From Brevundimonas diminuta ATCC 11568 (GTDB lineage Bacteria; Pseudomonadota; Alphaproteobacteria; Caulobacterales; Caulobacteraceae), in assembly GCF_000204035.1 (NCBI RefSeq), contig NZ_GL883084.1, positions 564,835-628,834 on the forward strand: a stretch of DNA of 64,000 bases, in the 5' to 3' direction. How positions within the stretch are numbered: position 1 is the first letter of the stretch; each line of letters starts with the position of its first letter. Below are positions 7,873-17,216 of this stretch, piece after piece. The notes under the pieces were generated by a model. The model was not told where the DNA came from, did not search any database, and saw nothing but the letters and a program-made list of their open reading frames with translations. The translations under genes were made by a program, and so were the position numbers.

Positions 7873-10665
7873 ATGTCCCGCCCCATCCTTGGTTCTGCAC
7901 GCCGGTTGGCCGCCGGACTGGCTGTCCTGGCCCTCTCGTCGACCAGCGCCCTGGCGCTGGAGGCGGCGGCTTCCATCTCTCCCGCCCCTGCCGCGGCGGC
8001 CGCTGCGCCCGCCCGCGCCCTGACCACGCCGATGGAAGCGTTCGGCCATGAGGTCGGCGCGGACTATCGCCTGATCACCTACACCCAGTTCGAGCGCTAT
8101 CTGCACACCCTGGCCGGGCAGTCGGACCGGATGAAGCTGCTGGAGATCGGCCGCTCGTCGGAAGGGCGGACGCAATACCTCTCGGTCGTCTCCTCGCCGC
8201 AGAACCTGGCCAATATCGACCGCTATCAGGAGATCGCGCGCCGCCTGGCCAAGGCCGAGGGCGTCAGCGAGGAGGAAGCCCGCGCCCTGGCCGCCGAGGG
8301 CAAGGCCGTGGTCTGGATCGACGGCGGCCTGCACTCCACCGAGACGGTGCCGCCCCAGGCCCTGATCGCCGCCCTCTATGAATGGCTGACCGCCGAGGAC
8401 GCCGAGGCCAAGCGCATCCTGGACGATGTGGTCATCCTGTTCGCGCCGCTGAACCCCGACGGGTGGGAGCTGGTCTCCACCTGGTACATGCGCAACGAAG
8501 ACCCGCTGAAGCGCGAGTACGACAGCATCCCGGTGCTGTACCAGAAGTACGTCGGCCACGATAACAACCGCGACTATTACCTGTCGGCCATGGCCGAGAC
8601 GACCAACGTCAACCGGCAGTTCTTCCGCGAGTGGTTCCCGCAGATCATCTACAACCACCACCAGACGGCGCCGGCGGGGACCGTGGTCTTCATGCCGCCG
8701 TTCCGCGACCCCTTCAACTACAACTACGACCCGCTGGTCATGAGCACCCTGTCCGAGGTCGGGGCCGCCATGCACAGCCGTTTGATCGAAGAGGGCAAGC
8801 CCGGCTCGACCATGCGCAGCGGGGCCAACTATTCGACGTGGAACAACGGGATGGAGCGCTCCGTCACCTATTTCCACAACGCCGTCGGCCTGCTGACCGA
8901 GATCACCGGCCACCCCACGCCCAGCCAGATCAGCCTGATCCCGCAGAACCAGCTGCCGCGCAACGACCTGCCCATGCCGGTCGCGCCGCAGACCTGGCGT
9001 TTCGCCCAGTCGATCGACTATTCGCAGTCGATCAACCGCGCCGTGCTGAACTACGCCTCGCGCAACAAGGACCGGACGCTGTTCAACATCTGGCGCATGG
9101 GTCAGAACGCCATCGACAAGGGCAATACCGACACCTGGCGCCTCACCCCCTCAGCGGTGGATGCGCTGAACGCTGCGGCCGGAACGCAGGCCGACGCCCG
9201 ACGCGGCGTCGATCCGGCCCTGTATGAGCGCATCATGCGCGACCCGGCCCGTCGCGACCCGCGCGGCTATGTCATTCCGGCGGATCAGGCCGACCTGCCC
9301 ACCGCCGTCGCCTTCCTGAACAGCCTGATCAAGACCGGCGTGGACGTCGAGCGCGCTGTCCGCGCCTTCGCCATCGGGGGCAAGACCTATCCGGCGGGCT
9401 CCTATGTCGTGAAGACGGCCCAGGCCTATCGCCCGCATGTGCTGGACATGTTCGAGCCGCAGGACCACCCGCACGACCTGCAGTATCCGGGCGGCCCGCC
9501 CGCCCTGCCCTATGACGCCACCGGCTACACCCTGGCGCTGCAGATGGGGGTCCAGTTCGACCGCATCCTCGACGGCTTCGAGGCGCCGACCGAGCGCGTC
9601 GCCGACGTCATGGCCCCGCCGCCCGGCAAGATCGAAGGCACGGGCCGCGCCGGTTGGCTGATCGATCATGCGCCGATCAACGGCTATCTGCTGACCAACC
9701 GCCTGCTGGCGGCGGGCGTGCCGGTCTATTGGCAGGAAGGCGAGACCCCCGCAGGCCGTGCGACCCTGGCGCCCGGCGCCCTGTGGATTCCGGCCGACGA
9801 CAAGGCCCGCCCGATCGTCGAGGCGGCCGTGCGCGACCTGGGCCTGAACGCCCACGCCGTCGCCCGCGCGCCCAGCGGCGAGCGGATCACGCTGAAGCCG
9901 GTCCGCATCGGCCTGGTCGACCGTTACGGCGGCTCGATGGCCTCGGGCTGGACCAAGTGGATGCTCGAACAGTTCGAATATCCGTTCGAGGTCGTCTATC
10001 CGCAGCGCCTCGACGCGGGCGACCTGAACAAGGATTTCGACGTCCTGCTGTTCGCCTCGGACATGATCCCGGCCAACCTGTCCGCCGCCGCCCAGCGCCC
10101 GCAACCGGCGCCGGACAGCATCCCCGCCGAATACCGCAGCTGGCTGGGCCACATCACCGCCGAGAAGACCGTGCCCCAGCTGGACGCCTTCGCGCGGGCA
10201 GGCGGCAGCGTCGTCACCATCGGCTCGGCCCACCGCCTGGCCGCCGCCATGGGCGCGCCGGTGCAGGACGTGCTGACGGGCGCCGACGGCAAGCCTCTGG
10301 CCTCGACCGACTTCTTCATCCCCGGCGCGGTGATGAAGACCGAGGTCGACAACAGCCGCCCCCTGACCTTCGGCGCGCCGCGTCAGATGGACATCTTCTT
10401 CAACCGCAATGCGGGCTTCCGCCACGCGGGCGACGGCGCGTCCCTGGTGCGCTATCCGCAGCAGGTCGCCGTCTCCAGCGGCTGGGCCATCGGCTCGGAC
10501 AAGCTGGCGGGCGCCGACGCCGTGCTGGATCTGGAGCACGGTCAGGGCCGGGTCATCGTCCTGGGCCCCGACGTGGTCAACCGCGCCCAGGCCCGCGCCT
10601 CCAGCCGCCTGCTGTTCAACGCCCTGTTCTACGGCCCGGCTGCATCGCGCGACGCGGCCCGCTAA
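7873..10665 (+). CDS. Secreted M14-family zinc carboxypeptidase
   Basis: 930 residues from ATG 7873, chosen for AGGAG at 7863-7867 and because the signal peptide (to about residue 29, ending ALA) then sits at the N-terminus. The M14 domain covers about 60-400. The zinc motif HSTE (His154, Glu157), the specificity-region segment NPDGWE, and the downstream NHHQTAP (His262/263) supply metal ligands. The long C-terminal half (about 400-930) is of the type found in large periplasmic M14 proteins, with a possible GATase-like fold. It probably acts on peptides in the periplasm or outside the cell. Monocistronic, with a terminator 21 bases past the stop. Confidence 0.9.
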   Translation: MSRPILGSARRLAAGLAVLALSSTSALALEAAASISPAPAAAAAAPARALTTPMEAFGHEVGADYRLITYTQFERYLHTLAGQSDRMKLLEIGRSSEGRTQYLSVVSSPQNLANIDRYQEIARRLAKAEGVSEEEARALAAEGKAVVWIDGGLHSTETVPPQALIAALYEWLTAEDAEAKRILDDVVILFAPLNPDGWELVSTWYMRNEDPLKREYDSIPVLYQKYVGHDNNRDYYLSAMAETTNVNRQFFREWFPQIIYNHHQTAPAGTVVFMPPFRDPFNYNYDPLVMSTLSEVGAAMHSRLIEEGKPGSTMRSGANYSTWNNGMERSVTYFHNAVGLLTEITGHPTPSQISLIPQNQLPRNDLPMPVAPQTWRFAQSIDYSQSINRAVLNYASRNKDRTLFNIWRMGQNAIDKGNTDTWRLTPSAVDALNAAAGTQADARRGVDPALYERIMRDPARRDPRGYVIPADQADLPTAVAFLNSLIKTGVDVERAVRAFAIGGKTYPAGSYVVKTAQAYRPHVLDMFEPQDHPHDLQYPGGPPALPYDATGYTLALQMGVQFDRILDGFEAPTERVADVMAPPPGKIEGTGRAGWLIDHAPINGYLLTNRLLAAGVPVYWQEGETPAGRATLAPGALWIPADDKARPIVEAAVRDLGLNAHAVARAPSGERITLKPVRIGLVDRYGGSMASGWTKWMLEQFEYPFEVVYPQRLDAGDLNKDFDVLLFASDMIPANLSAAAQRPQPAPDSIPAEYRSWLGHITAEKTVPQLDAFARAGGSVVTIGSAHRLAAAMGAPVQDVLTGADGKPLASTDFFIPGAVMKTEVDNSRPLTFGAPRQMDIFFNRNAGFRHAGDGASLVRYPQQVAVSSGWAIGSDKLAGADAVLDLEHGQGRVIVLGPDVVNRAQARASSRLLFNALFYGPAASRDAAR

Positions 10666-10686
10666 TCAGACCGACCGAACAGGACA

Positions 10687-10718
10687 GGCCGCCCGGCGAT
10701 CAACCGGGCGGCCTTTTT
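10687..10718 (+). terminator. Intrinsic terminator of the M14 peptidase gene
   Basis: Perfect 10-bp stem GGCCGCCCGG (10687-10696) and CCGGGCGGCC (10704-10713), 7-base loop, then five T. A textbook rho-independent site. Confidence 0.92.
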
Positions 10719-10777
10719 CGCGGCCCAGTCGTGGAGAGTGAACGCGTCCGGATTCGCCGACGCACTGGGGGCGGTCG

Positions 10778-11254
10778 TCATGAGGTCGCGTTCCGAAGCT
10801 GGGCATGGTCGCGCCACTCCCACCGACCGAGAAGAATGATCAAGGACATCAGCAGGAGCACGCAGTTCACGGCCGCCAGGAAGATGTCGCCGTTGAGCGT
10901 GTGAAAGACGACCATGCCGCCGGCGACCGCCAGAAGGCCGGTAGCGCCGACCAGCATGACCGAACGGAACAGCGACCAGGACATCAGCGGCGCCACGATG
11001 AACAGGGCGAGCGCCGTCTCGATCCCGCCGATCACACGCAGCAGTTCCGTATCGACCTGAGCCGGCCACGTCATCATCAGGGCCAGCAAGTCATGCTTCT
11101 GAGTGAGCTTGGCGTATCCGGCCCCGATGTAGAACATGGCCAGCCAGCTTTGCATGACCCACAGGAACAGGTGCGCGTACAGGCGTGAACGCCGCGCTGC
11201 GGGGGATGTCGGCCCAGGACGGCGCGCCCCTGCGACCCAGGAACGGGGAAGCAT
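10778..11254 (-). CDS. DoxX-like integral membrane protein
   Basis: 158 residues from ATG 11254; longer in-frame starts upstream are low-complexity and were rejected. After a short basic N-terminus come four hydrophobic helices: LFLWVMQSWLAMFYIGAGYA, then VIGGIETALALFIVAP, MLVGATGLLAVAGGMVVF and IFLAAVNCVLLLMSLIILL. The pattern of a first helix followed by AKLT and a second with GGIE is that of the DoxX/MauE-like group. Electron-transfer or stress roles are known for relatives, but none can be assigned. A broken copy of the first helix lies just upstream. Confidence 0.72.
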   Translation of the reverse strand: MLPRSWVAGARRPGPTSPAARRSRLYAHLFLWVMQSWLAMFYIGAGYAKLTQKHDLLALMMTWPAQVDTELLRVIGGIETALALFIVAPLMSWSLFRSVMLVGATGLLAVAGGMVVFHTLNGDIFLAAVNCVLLLMSLIILLGRWEWRDHAQLRNATS

Positions 11255-11262
11255 GATCGATC

Positions 11263-11472
11263 TCAATCGGCGGAAGTTGACAGAAAAGGCCCGGCCGGTC
11301 GGTTCAGCCCTGCGGTCCGGCCTGCAAGGCGGCGACGACGCGCGAAAGCCAGCGCGTGCCGACGCCCGGCGTCTGGGCGGTGCACCCCCAGCAGGTGGAT
11401 GTAGAACATGGCCAGCCAGGTCTGCATGATCCGCAGGACACGCTGCATGCCCCCCCAAGAACGAGAACGCAT
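11263..11472 (-). pseudogene. Degenerate duplicate of the DoxX-like gene start
   Basis: The minus-strand frame reads MQTWLAMFYIHLLG, nearly the same as MQSWLAMFYIGAG of the neighbouring gene, and the DNA around GTAGAACATGGCCAGCCAG is shared (near 11400 and 11132). After that the frame runs into Arg-rich low-complexity sequence without membrane helices. I read it as the remnant of a tandem duplication that kept only the first helix. Confidence 0.5.
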
Positions 11473-11478
11473 GGTCAA

Positions 11479-12267
11479 TCAGTCCTTCTGCGGCCCGGTT
11501 CCGGCCGCTTCGGGGAAATAGAGCCCCGTCACGGAATCCACAGCCATGCTCGCGGCCATGCGGCCGATGTCCCGGCGCGGACCGTAGGCGGCGCAGGGGT
11601 CCGGTGAGGGAATTTTGATCTCCTTACGGGCCTTGGTGGCGAAGGCTTCTCTCACCGCGTCTCCCATCGGCTCGGCCATCTGCAAGGCGTCGCCGACGCG
11701 CGAGAGCGAAGGCGTGTCCATGCCCACCACCTGGGCGGTGCGCGCCCAAGAGATGGCGGCGATCTGGCGTCCGTCGCCCGGCTCCAGCAACTCCGATTCC
11801 ACAGCCAGTCCGCCGGTCGAACCCGGCACGCGCAGAGTGACGACAGGCACGACGAAGCCGCTGGCGGCGCTGACGACGGACCCCACGCGGCCGGTCGCTT
11901 CGAACCGCACGATGGCCGTGCGGACCGTCGCGGTCTTCGACGTCGGCGTCGTCACCACCGCAAAACGCTCGCTGACTTCGAAACAGATCTGACGATCCAC
12001 CTCGCGCAGCACCATCGAACGCTCCGTCTCCGTCAGACCTTCGCCGACGCGGGGAGCGAAAACCGCCTTTTCCAAGAAGACGCTATCAACGCTGTCGGAT
12101 GCGGCGTCGTCGCGCCGCTGCTGAATCGAGGCGCCCTCGTTTATGCCGCCGCGCTTCTGCATGTCGGCGTAGCTGCTGAGAAAGCCGGAGTTCGGCGCCG
12201 GCTTGGTGCTGCAGGCGGCAAGGCCCGCCGTTGCGAGAATGGGGGCGATCATGAGCGCTCTGTTCAT
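11479..12267 (-). CDS. DUF3313-family lipoprotein
   Basis: 262 residues from ATG 12267, where the signal peptide MNRALMIAPILATAGLAACS gives lipobox LAAC (Cys19). The hallmark of DUF3313 follows directly: NSGFLSSYADM, with the FL..Y pattern. The rest is a beta-rich periplasmic domain (RFAVVTTPTSKTATVRTAIV). Members are outer-membrane lipoproteins of unknown role. It is divergent from the sigma factor gene, with 201 bases between. Confidence 0.82.
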   Translation of the reverse strand: MNRALMIAPILATAGLAACSTKPAPNSGFLSSYADMQKRGGINEGASIQQRRDDAASDSVDSVFLEKAVFAPRVGEGLTETERSMVLREVDRQICFEVSERFAVVTTPTSKTATVRTAIVRFEATGRVGSVVSAASGFVVPVVTLRVPGSTGGLAVESELLEPGDGRQIAAISWARTAQVVGMDTPSLSRVGDALQMAEPMGDAVREAFATKARKEIKIPSPDPCAAYGPRRDIGRMAASMAVDSVTGLYFPEAAGTGPQKD

Positions 12268-12468
12268 GAGATGTCTCCGGTCGTCGTCTTGGCTCACAGC
12301 GCCCTGATGCCGGCGCTCCACCTGAGACGCCGCCGCCCCGCCTTCCCCTCAATCGAATTCAAAATATTCTTCCGGACTCCAACTTGACGCATTGCGGAAA
12401 ACGCCAGCGCATTGGAGAAGGCCGCTTCTGGATATGGCGACGTCTGACATCGAGGGGTCTATTCACAC

Positions 12469-13002
12469 GTGACGTCGAACGCGAAAGCCGAACTTCTGGC
12501 CGTTTACTTGGAACGACGCCCCGCGCTCGTCCGCTTCTTTGCGACGAGGACCGGATGCCCTGATCGTGCGGAAGACATCGTGCAGGACATCTACGTTAGA
12601 CTTCAGGCCCTGCCGGAAACCTCTGCGCGCGAAATCGCCAATCCCGCCGCATTCCTATACCGGATCGGCGGCAATCTGATGTTGGACGGCGTTCGGCGAC
12701 GACAGCGCGCCTCGGCCAGGGATCAGGCCTGGTCCGATGCGTCGAGCCTAAGCTCTGACGGCGTATCGGTCGCCGATTCCCCCTCTCCCGAGGATGCGGC
12801 CTGGGCGCGGTTGAAGTTCGATCGGGTCGCGGCGGCCGTCGAGGAGCTCCCTCCCAATGTCCGCATCGCCCTTCGTCTGCACCGGATCGAAGGCCTGACC
12901 CACGCAGAGGTCGCCGCACGCATGGGCGTCTCGCGCAGCTCGGTCGAAAAGTACCTGAGCACCGCCCTGGCCCACCTGTTGAAACGGGTCGGATGGCCAT
13001 GA
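12469..13002 (+). CDS. ECF RNA polymerase sigma factor, FecI type
   Basis: 177 residues from GTG 12469, with GAGGGG upstream. Sigma region 2 is at about 8-75, including FFATRTGCPDRAEDIVQDIYVRL, the -10 recognition part. Region 4 is at about 115-170, with the HTH THAEVAARMGVSRSSVEKYLS. It is followed by fecR and a TonB receptor with an STN domain, so it should be released by the FecR-type regulator when the receptor binds its ligand and then transcribe the receptor gene. No anti-sigma of another type is seen. Confidence 0.93.
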   Translation: MTSNAKAELLAVYLERRPALVRFFATRTGCPDRAEDIVQDIYVRLQALPETSAREIANPAAFLYRIGGNLMLDGVRRRQRASARDQAWSDASSLSSDGVSVADSPSPEDAAWARLKFDRVAAAVEELPPNVRIALRLHRIEGLTHAEVAARMGVSRSSVEKYLSTALAHLLKRVGWP

Positions 13003-13093
13003 AATCAAGATTTCACCGCTATTCATTGTGGGTCGTCGCGCTCCGCGGCGTCTCTTTCTCTGGACGCCCCCTCGTCCTACGGGCTGAAGCCGC

Positions 13094-14095
13094 ATGACAC
13101 GCCACACCTCGCCCTTTTCCCAGAGCGTCATCGACCAGGCCTCGGCCTGGGCCGTCCGGCTGGGCGGCGGCGACATGTCCGAGGCGGACTACCTGGACCT
13201 TGAAGCCTGGCTGGCGGCCTCGCCCGATCATCCTCACGCCCTGACCGAAGCCGAGCAGCTATGGGCGGCCCTGGACGATGATCGCGGCGCGCTGGACGCC
13301 GCCTTGACGCAGGCCGCCGCCGCGACAGCGCCGACGATATCCGCCCTCGCGCCCCGCAAAGGCTCGCCCAATCGACGCTGGCGGTGGGCCGGCGGAGGCC
13401 TGGCCGCCGCCCTGGCCGCAGGCCTTCTGCTTCTGCCCCTGTTGAGCGATCGGCCCTCCACCTATGTCACCGCGCCCGGCGAACAAAAGACGATCACCCT
13501 CCGCGACGGCTCGTCCATCGCCATGAACGGCGGCTCGGAACTTTCGGTCCGCCTGTCCGGCAAGGAGCGGTTGATCGAGATGAAGTCGGCCGAAGCCGCC
13601 TTCGACGTGGCGCACGACGCCCAGCGCCCCTTCCGCGTGACGGTCGGCGAGAGCCGGATCGAGGTCTTGGGCACGGCCTTCGACGTTCGTCGCGACGGGC
13701 GCTCCACGACCGTCAACGTCTCCAGAGGCGTCGTGCGGGTCTCCGAACTGGCGGACCCCGCCCACAACGTCCGCCTGACCATGGGACAGGCCGTCACCCT
13801 GGTGGACGGCAGCCACGCCCTCGAGGTGACGCAAGGCTCGACCGAGACCGCCGGCTGGCGCGCCGGGCGGCTGGTTTACGACAACCGCCCCCTGTCGGAC
13901 GTCGCCGCCGACCTCAGCCGCGCCTATCCGACGCCCGTACGCGCCGTCGGCGACGCCGCCGATATCCGCTTCACAGGCACCCTGGTTCTCGACGACCAGG
14001 CCTCGACCTTGCGTCGTCTCGAGGCCTTTCTTCCCATCTCCGCATCCCGCGCGGATGGAGCCGTCCAGCTCAGGTCACGCGAAGCCGCTCGATGA
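13094..14095 (+). CDS. FecR-type sigma regulator
   Basis: 333 residues. The cytoplasmic N-terminus (DUF4880-like, about 10-55, with AWAVRLGGGDMSEADYLDLEAWL) contacts the sigma factor. One transmembrane helix lies at about 98-117, the FecR periplasmic domain at about 123-215 (TLRDGSSIAMNGGSEL, IEVLGTAFDVRRDG), and a C-terminal STN-like/DUF4974 part at about 255-325. Its stop overlaps the receptor start (ATGA at 14092-14095), so the two are translationally coupled. Role: relays ligand binding from the outer-membrane receptor to the ECF sigma factor. Confidence 0.93.
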   Translation: MTRHTSPFSQSVIDQASAWAVRLGGGDMSEADYLDLEAWLAASPDHPHALTEAEQLWAALDDDRGALDAALTQAAAATAPTISALAPRKGSPNRRWRWAGGGLAAALAAGLLLLPLLSDRPSTYVTAPGEQKTITLRDGSSIAMNGGSELSVRLSGKERLIEMKSAEAAFDVAHDAQRPFRVTVGESRIEVLGTAFDVRRDGRSTTVNVSRGVVRVSELADPAHNVRLTMGQAVTLVDGSHALEVTQGSTETAGWRAGRLVYDNRPLSDVAADLSRAYPTPVRAVGDAADIRFTGTLVLDDQASTLRRLEAFLPISASRADGAVQLRSREAAR

Positions 14096-16506
14096 TCTGC
14101 AGAGGACGACGCGGGTTCATCCTGTTCGGCATTGCGTTCTCGCTGGGCGGCCAGACGGCGCAGGCCGGGGAGCGACATCGCCTGTCCATCCCCGCCCAGC
14201 CGATGACGGCGGCCGTCCTGCAACTCGGCGTTCAGGCCCGGGTCTCGATCAACGCCGGAGCCGCCGCCGCCTGCGGCCGTTCGCGCGCCGTCCGCGGCTC
14301 TCATGACGTCCAATCGGCCTTGCGCCTGATGACGGAGGGGAGCGCCTGCGCCTTCCGGCGCATCGACGATCGAACCTACATCATCACCACGCCGCGCCCC
14401 CAACCGCGCCCTGCGCCCTCCCTGAGGACAGCCCCCGAAGCGCCGCCGGTCGAGTACGTCCCTTTCGCCGTCGATGACGTCATCGTCACCGCCACGAAAC
14501 GCGATCTGGCGCTGGCCGACGCCCCCTACGCCCTGTCCGCGCTGGACGGAGACGTCTTTGACGCCGCGGCGCGACAAGACACCGCCGCCCTCGCCATTCG
14601 CCTGGCGGGGCTCACCGTCACCAACCTGGGCTCCGGCCGCAACAAACTGTTCGTGCGGGGACTGGCCGACAGCCCCCTGACCGGCCAGACGCAGGCGATG
14701 GTGGGGCTGTACCTCGACGAAACCCGCCTGACCTACGACGCGCCCGATCCGGACCTGCGCCTGGTCGACCTGGAACGCGTCGAGCTCCTGCGCGGCCCCC
14801 AGGCTTCGCTCTATGGGGCCGGCGCCATGGGAGGGGTGCTGAAGCTGGTGAGCCGACCGCCCGAACTGGACGCCTACAGCGGCAAGGCCTCCGCAGGGGT
14901 CAGCTTCACCGAAGGCTCCATCTCCGGCAATTCGACGGATGTGATCTTCAACGCGCCGTTGATCCGCGACCGCCTGGCCATGCGCACCGTCATCTATCAG
15001 GAAAGGTTCGGCGGCGTCATCGACGACACGAATCTGGGCCTGATCGACACCGGCCGCACCGTGCGCTCGGGAACGCGCATGACGTTTCTATGGCGCATTG
15101 ATCCCCAGTGGCAGGCGCGGCTCGGCTGGGTGCGGCAGGACATCAGGATCAACGACAGCCAGTACGCCTTCGAATCCCAAGGAGCCTACGAACGCGCCCT
15201 GTCGAAACGCGAGCCGAGCAACAACAACTTCAGCGGCATGGCGCTGGCCGTCACGGGGGATTTGAGCTGGGGGCGGGTGAAGATCACCAACGCCTTTCAG
15301 GCGCACAACCTCGGCCGTCGCTACGATGCGACCAGGGCCGCCGCGTCACTGGGCGCAAGCGACGGGCCGCTGATCTATGACGAGGCGGACAGCATCGAGG
15401 CGATCGCGCTGGAGATGTCCGTCGCCACCCATCCAGGCGGCCCCTTTGAAGGCATCGCCGGCGTCTACGCCTCGCAATACGAACATGACCGGGCCGGCGA
15501 ACTGCGCGATCTCAAGCCTGACCAACAACTGTTTCGGGCCGTCAAGCAGGACAAAACCTGGGAAGCCGCCCTGTTCGGCGAAGCGACCTGGAATCCGCGT
15601 GATCGCATCAAGCTCACCGTCGGCGGACGCTACTTCGTCGTCGCGATCTTTTCCCACACCTATCAGCAGAGCCGCGCGTCCGAAGACCAGTTCGAGGGAC
15701 GGCATAAGGATGCGGACTTCGCGCTGAAAAGCGTGCTTGAGTATGATGTGAGCGACAGCCTGCTCGCCTATGTGCAGCAAAGCCAGGGCTATCGCGTCGG
15801 CGGCTTCAACGGCGGCGCGCTGATCGACAAACCGTACGGGCAACCGGGCTCCGGGGCCCCGCCCTTTCGCGAATTCGCCCCGGACAGGCTCTATAGCCTG
15901 GAGGCGGGCGTGCGCTGGCGGGGCTTCGACAACCGCCTCATGCTCCGCGCCGCCGCCTTCCGGACCCGATGGGAGGAGATTCAATCCGACCGCGTCTCTC
16001 CGGACGGCCTTCCCTTCACCGCCAATATCGGCTCCGGCGGCAGCACCGGCATAGAAGTCGAGGGCGTCTGGCGCGACGGCCCGTGGCGGTTGGACTTCAA
16101 CTTCATGGCCAATGACGCCCGCCTGGAGACCGCGGACAAGAACTACCCCCTAGAAGAAGGCGGCCATCTGCCGGGCGTGCCCAGGGTTCTGGGCGCAGCC
16201 AGCGCCCGCCGCGAGGTGTCGCTGGGCGGCCTGCCCGGATGGATCAGCGGTTCGGTCGGCTATGTCGGCCCGTCCAGCCAGCAATTGTCCCCCGTCGCCA
16301 CCACCCAGATGGGAGACTATGTGACGTCCGAAGTGGCCGCGAGCGTCGCCATGGGCGCCTGGGACGCCACCCTCCGCATAGACAATCTGTTCAACGGCTC
16401 GGGCGACACCTTCGGCTACGGCAACCCGTTCCTCGTCGGCCGAGAAACCGTCGCCACGCCCCAAAGACCGCGCAGTTTCGCCCTGTCGCTGACGCGCAGC
16501 TTCTGA
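14092..16506 (+). CDS. TonB-dependent receptor with STN signalling domain
   Basis: 804 residues from ATG 14092, which overlaps the fecR stop; an open frame extends much further upstream but lies inside fecR in another frame. Signal peptide to about residue 25, secretin/TonB N-terminal (STN) domain at about 30-105, TonB box region near DDVIVTATKR, plug at about 140-265 with VERVELLRGPQASLYGAGAMGG, then a beta-barrel ending in the aromatic terminus FALSLTRSF. With the sigma factor and FecR it forms a transport-and-signalling unit, most often for ferric siderophores. The actual ligand is not visible. Confidence 0.94.
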   Translation: MICRGRRGFILFGIAFSLGGQTAQAGERHRLSIPAQPMTAAVLQLGVQARVSINAGAAAACGRSRAVRGSHDVQSALRLMTEGSACAFRRIDDRTYIITTPRPQPRPAPSLRTAPEAPPVEYVPFAVDDVIVTATKRDLALADAPYALSALDGDVFDAAARQDTAALAIRLAGLTVTNLGSGRNKLFVRGLADSPLTGQTQAMVGLYLDETRLTYDAPDPDLRLVDLERVELLRGPQASLYGAGAMGGVLKLVSRPPELDAYSGKASAGVSFTEGSISGNSTDVIFNAPLIRDRLAMRTVIYQERFGGVIDDTNLGLIDTGRTVRSGTRMTFLWRIDPQWQARLGWVRQDIRINDSQYAFESQGAYERALSKREPSNNNFSGMALAVTGDLSWGRVKITNAFQAHNLGRRYDATRAAASLGASDGPLIYDEADSIEAIALEMSVATHPGGPFEGIAGVYASQYEHDRAGELRDLKPDQQLFRAVKQDKTWEAALFGEATWNPRDRIKLTVGGRYFVVAIFSHTYQQSRASEDQFEGRHKDADFALKSVLEYDVSDSLLAYVQQSQGYRVGGFNGGALIDKPYGQPGSGAPPFREFAPDRLYSLEAGVRWRGFDNRLMLRAAAFRTRWEEIQSDRVSPDGLPFTANIGSGGSTGIEVEGVWRDGPWRLDFNFMANDARLETADKNYPLEEGGHLPGVPRVLGAASARREVSLGGLPGWISGSVGYVGPSSQQLSPVATTQMGDYVTSEVAASVAMGAWDATLRIDNLFNGSGDTFGYGNPFLVGRETVATPQRPRSFALSLTRSF

Positions 16507-16574
16507 CGGCGGGGCATGCCGCACCCTGTCGCCTGTGGCGACTTGGCTGGCTGCCCATAAATCATTGAAATGAT

Positions 16575-16622
16575 TGGAGCGGGTAGCGAGAATCGAACTC
16601 GCGACATTCAGCTTGGGAAGCT
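16575..16622 (-). other. Candidate attL: 3' fragment of tRNA-Gly(CCC)
   Basis: On the minus strand one reads anticodon loop TTCCCAA, anticodon-stem 3' strand GCTGA, variable loop, T arm (GCGAG, TTCGATT, CTCGC), acceptor 3' strand TACCCGC, T and CCA. The 5' half is absent: no GCGGGTA partner lies within 100 bases, and the anticodon stem pairs for only three base pairs. The intact part therefore ends within the anticodon stem, as expected where a phage integrated into the 3' half of a tRNA gene. The reconstituted full gene should be at the other prophage end. Confidence 0.8.
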
Positions 16623-16776
16623 CCAAAGCTCCTATACAGAACAACACGATAGCGCCCAACTGGCCTGATTTCGGGGCATTATAAATCAATGGGTTACGGG
16701 CGTTTTCCCAACTGGATACAGACGCCAACCGCACAGCTTGTTCTGATTTTGTTCTCGTGTAGATGTGTCGGCCATC

Positions 16777-17124
16777 ATGGGTGCCGATCCGAATGTCTAT
16801 TCCGCACTTCCACCTGAGCGTGAGCCATCTCCACGCCTTGCCTTGACCATTGGCGAGATGGTCGGGCGGAAGTGGCAGGTCCGCTCTGTGTGCGAGCGCT
16901 GCGCGATCTACCTCTGGGTCGACCCCCAGCCGCTCATTGCGGTGATGGGGCCGCACGCCTTCTTCTGGGGGCGCCGAGGGTCGTGCAAGGTGATGATGGG
17001 GCCTAACCGATGCAGCGGCCGGACGCGGTTTGAGGCCAGGACAATCAAGGGCGAGGCATGGCGTTCTCTGGACGACAACCTGACGACGGCGCGCCACCTG
17101 TTCCAGTTGAGGAAGAAGGCCTGA
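16777..17124 (+). CDS. Hypothetical protein at the prophage left end
   Basis: 115 residues from ATG 16777 (a GTG at 16765 is also possible; no ribosome-binding site decides). Cysteines occur as CERC, then single Cys in RGSCKV and NRCSGR, in a pattern like a zinc ribbon found in small alphaproteobacterial proteins (GRKWQVRSVCERC). It is the first gene inside the attachment site and runs toward the late operon's terminator. Function unknown. Confidence 0.6.
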   Translation: MGADPNVYSALPPEREPSPRLALTIGEMVGRKWQVRSVCERCAIYLWVDPQPLIAVMGPHAFFWGRRGSCKVMMGPNRCSGRTRFEARTIKGEAWRSLDDNLTTARHLFQLRKKA

Positions 17125-17129
17125 AACGA

Positions 17130-17164
17130 AGAAAGCCCCGCCACCCGGTGAGGGGCGGCGGGGC
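17130..17164 (-). terminator. Terminator of the late (lysis) operon
   Basis: GCCCCGCC (17135-17142) pairs with GGCGGGGC (17157-17164); on the minus strand the hairpin is followed by TTTCTTC. It lies 53 bases past the last lysis gene and between convergent genes. Confidence 0.7.
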
Positions 17165-17216
17165 GTAGCGGAGCCTGACGGCTCGACGCTAATGGACGGT
17201 AATGGAGCCTAATGGA

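Noticed and set aside
8376-10665. Long antisense ORFs over the M14 peptidase gene
   Set aside because: High-GC shadow frames with His/Gly/Arg-rich, low-complexity content and no start signals.
13384-14091. A long N-terminal extension of the TonB receptor
   Set aside because: It lies inside fecR in another frame, is Arg/Pro-rich shadow sequence, and would bury the signal peptide that starts at 14092.
16560-16700. An intact tRNA gene on the minus strand
   Set aside because: Only the part from the anticodon loop to CCA is present; no 5' acceptor strand or D arm can be fitted, and the anticodon stem breaks after three pairs.
17165-17216. TAATGGA direct repeats as a phage attachment core
   Set aside because: Very short and absent from the tRNA fragment; the tRNA explains the boundary better.
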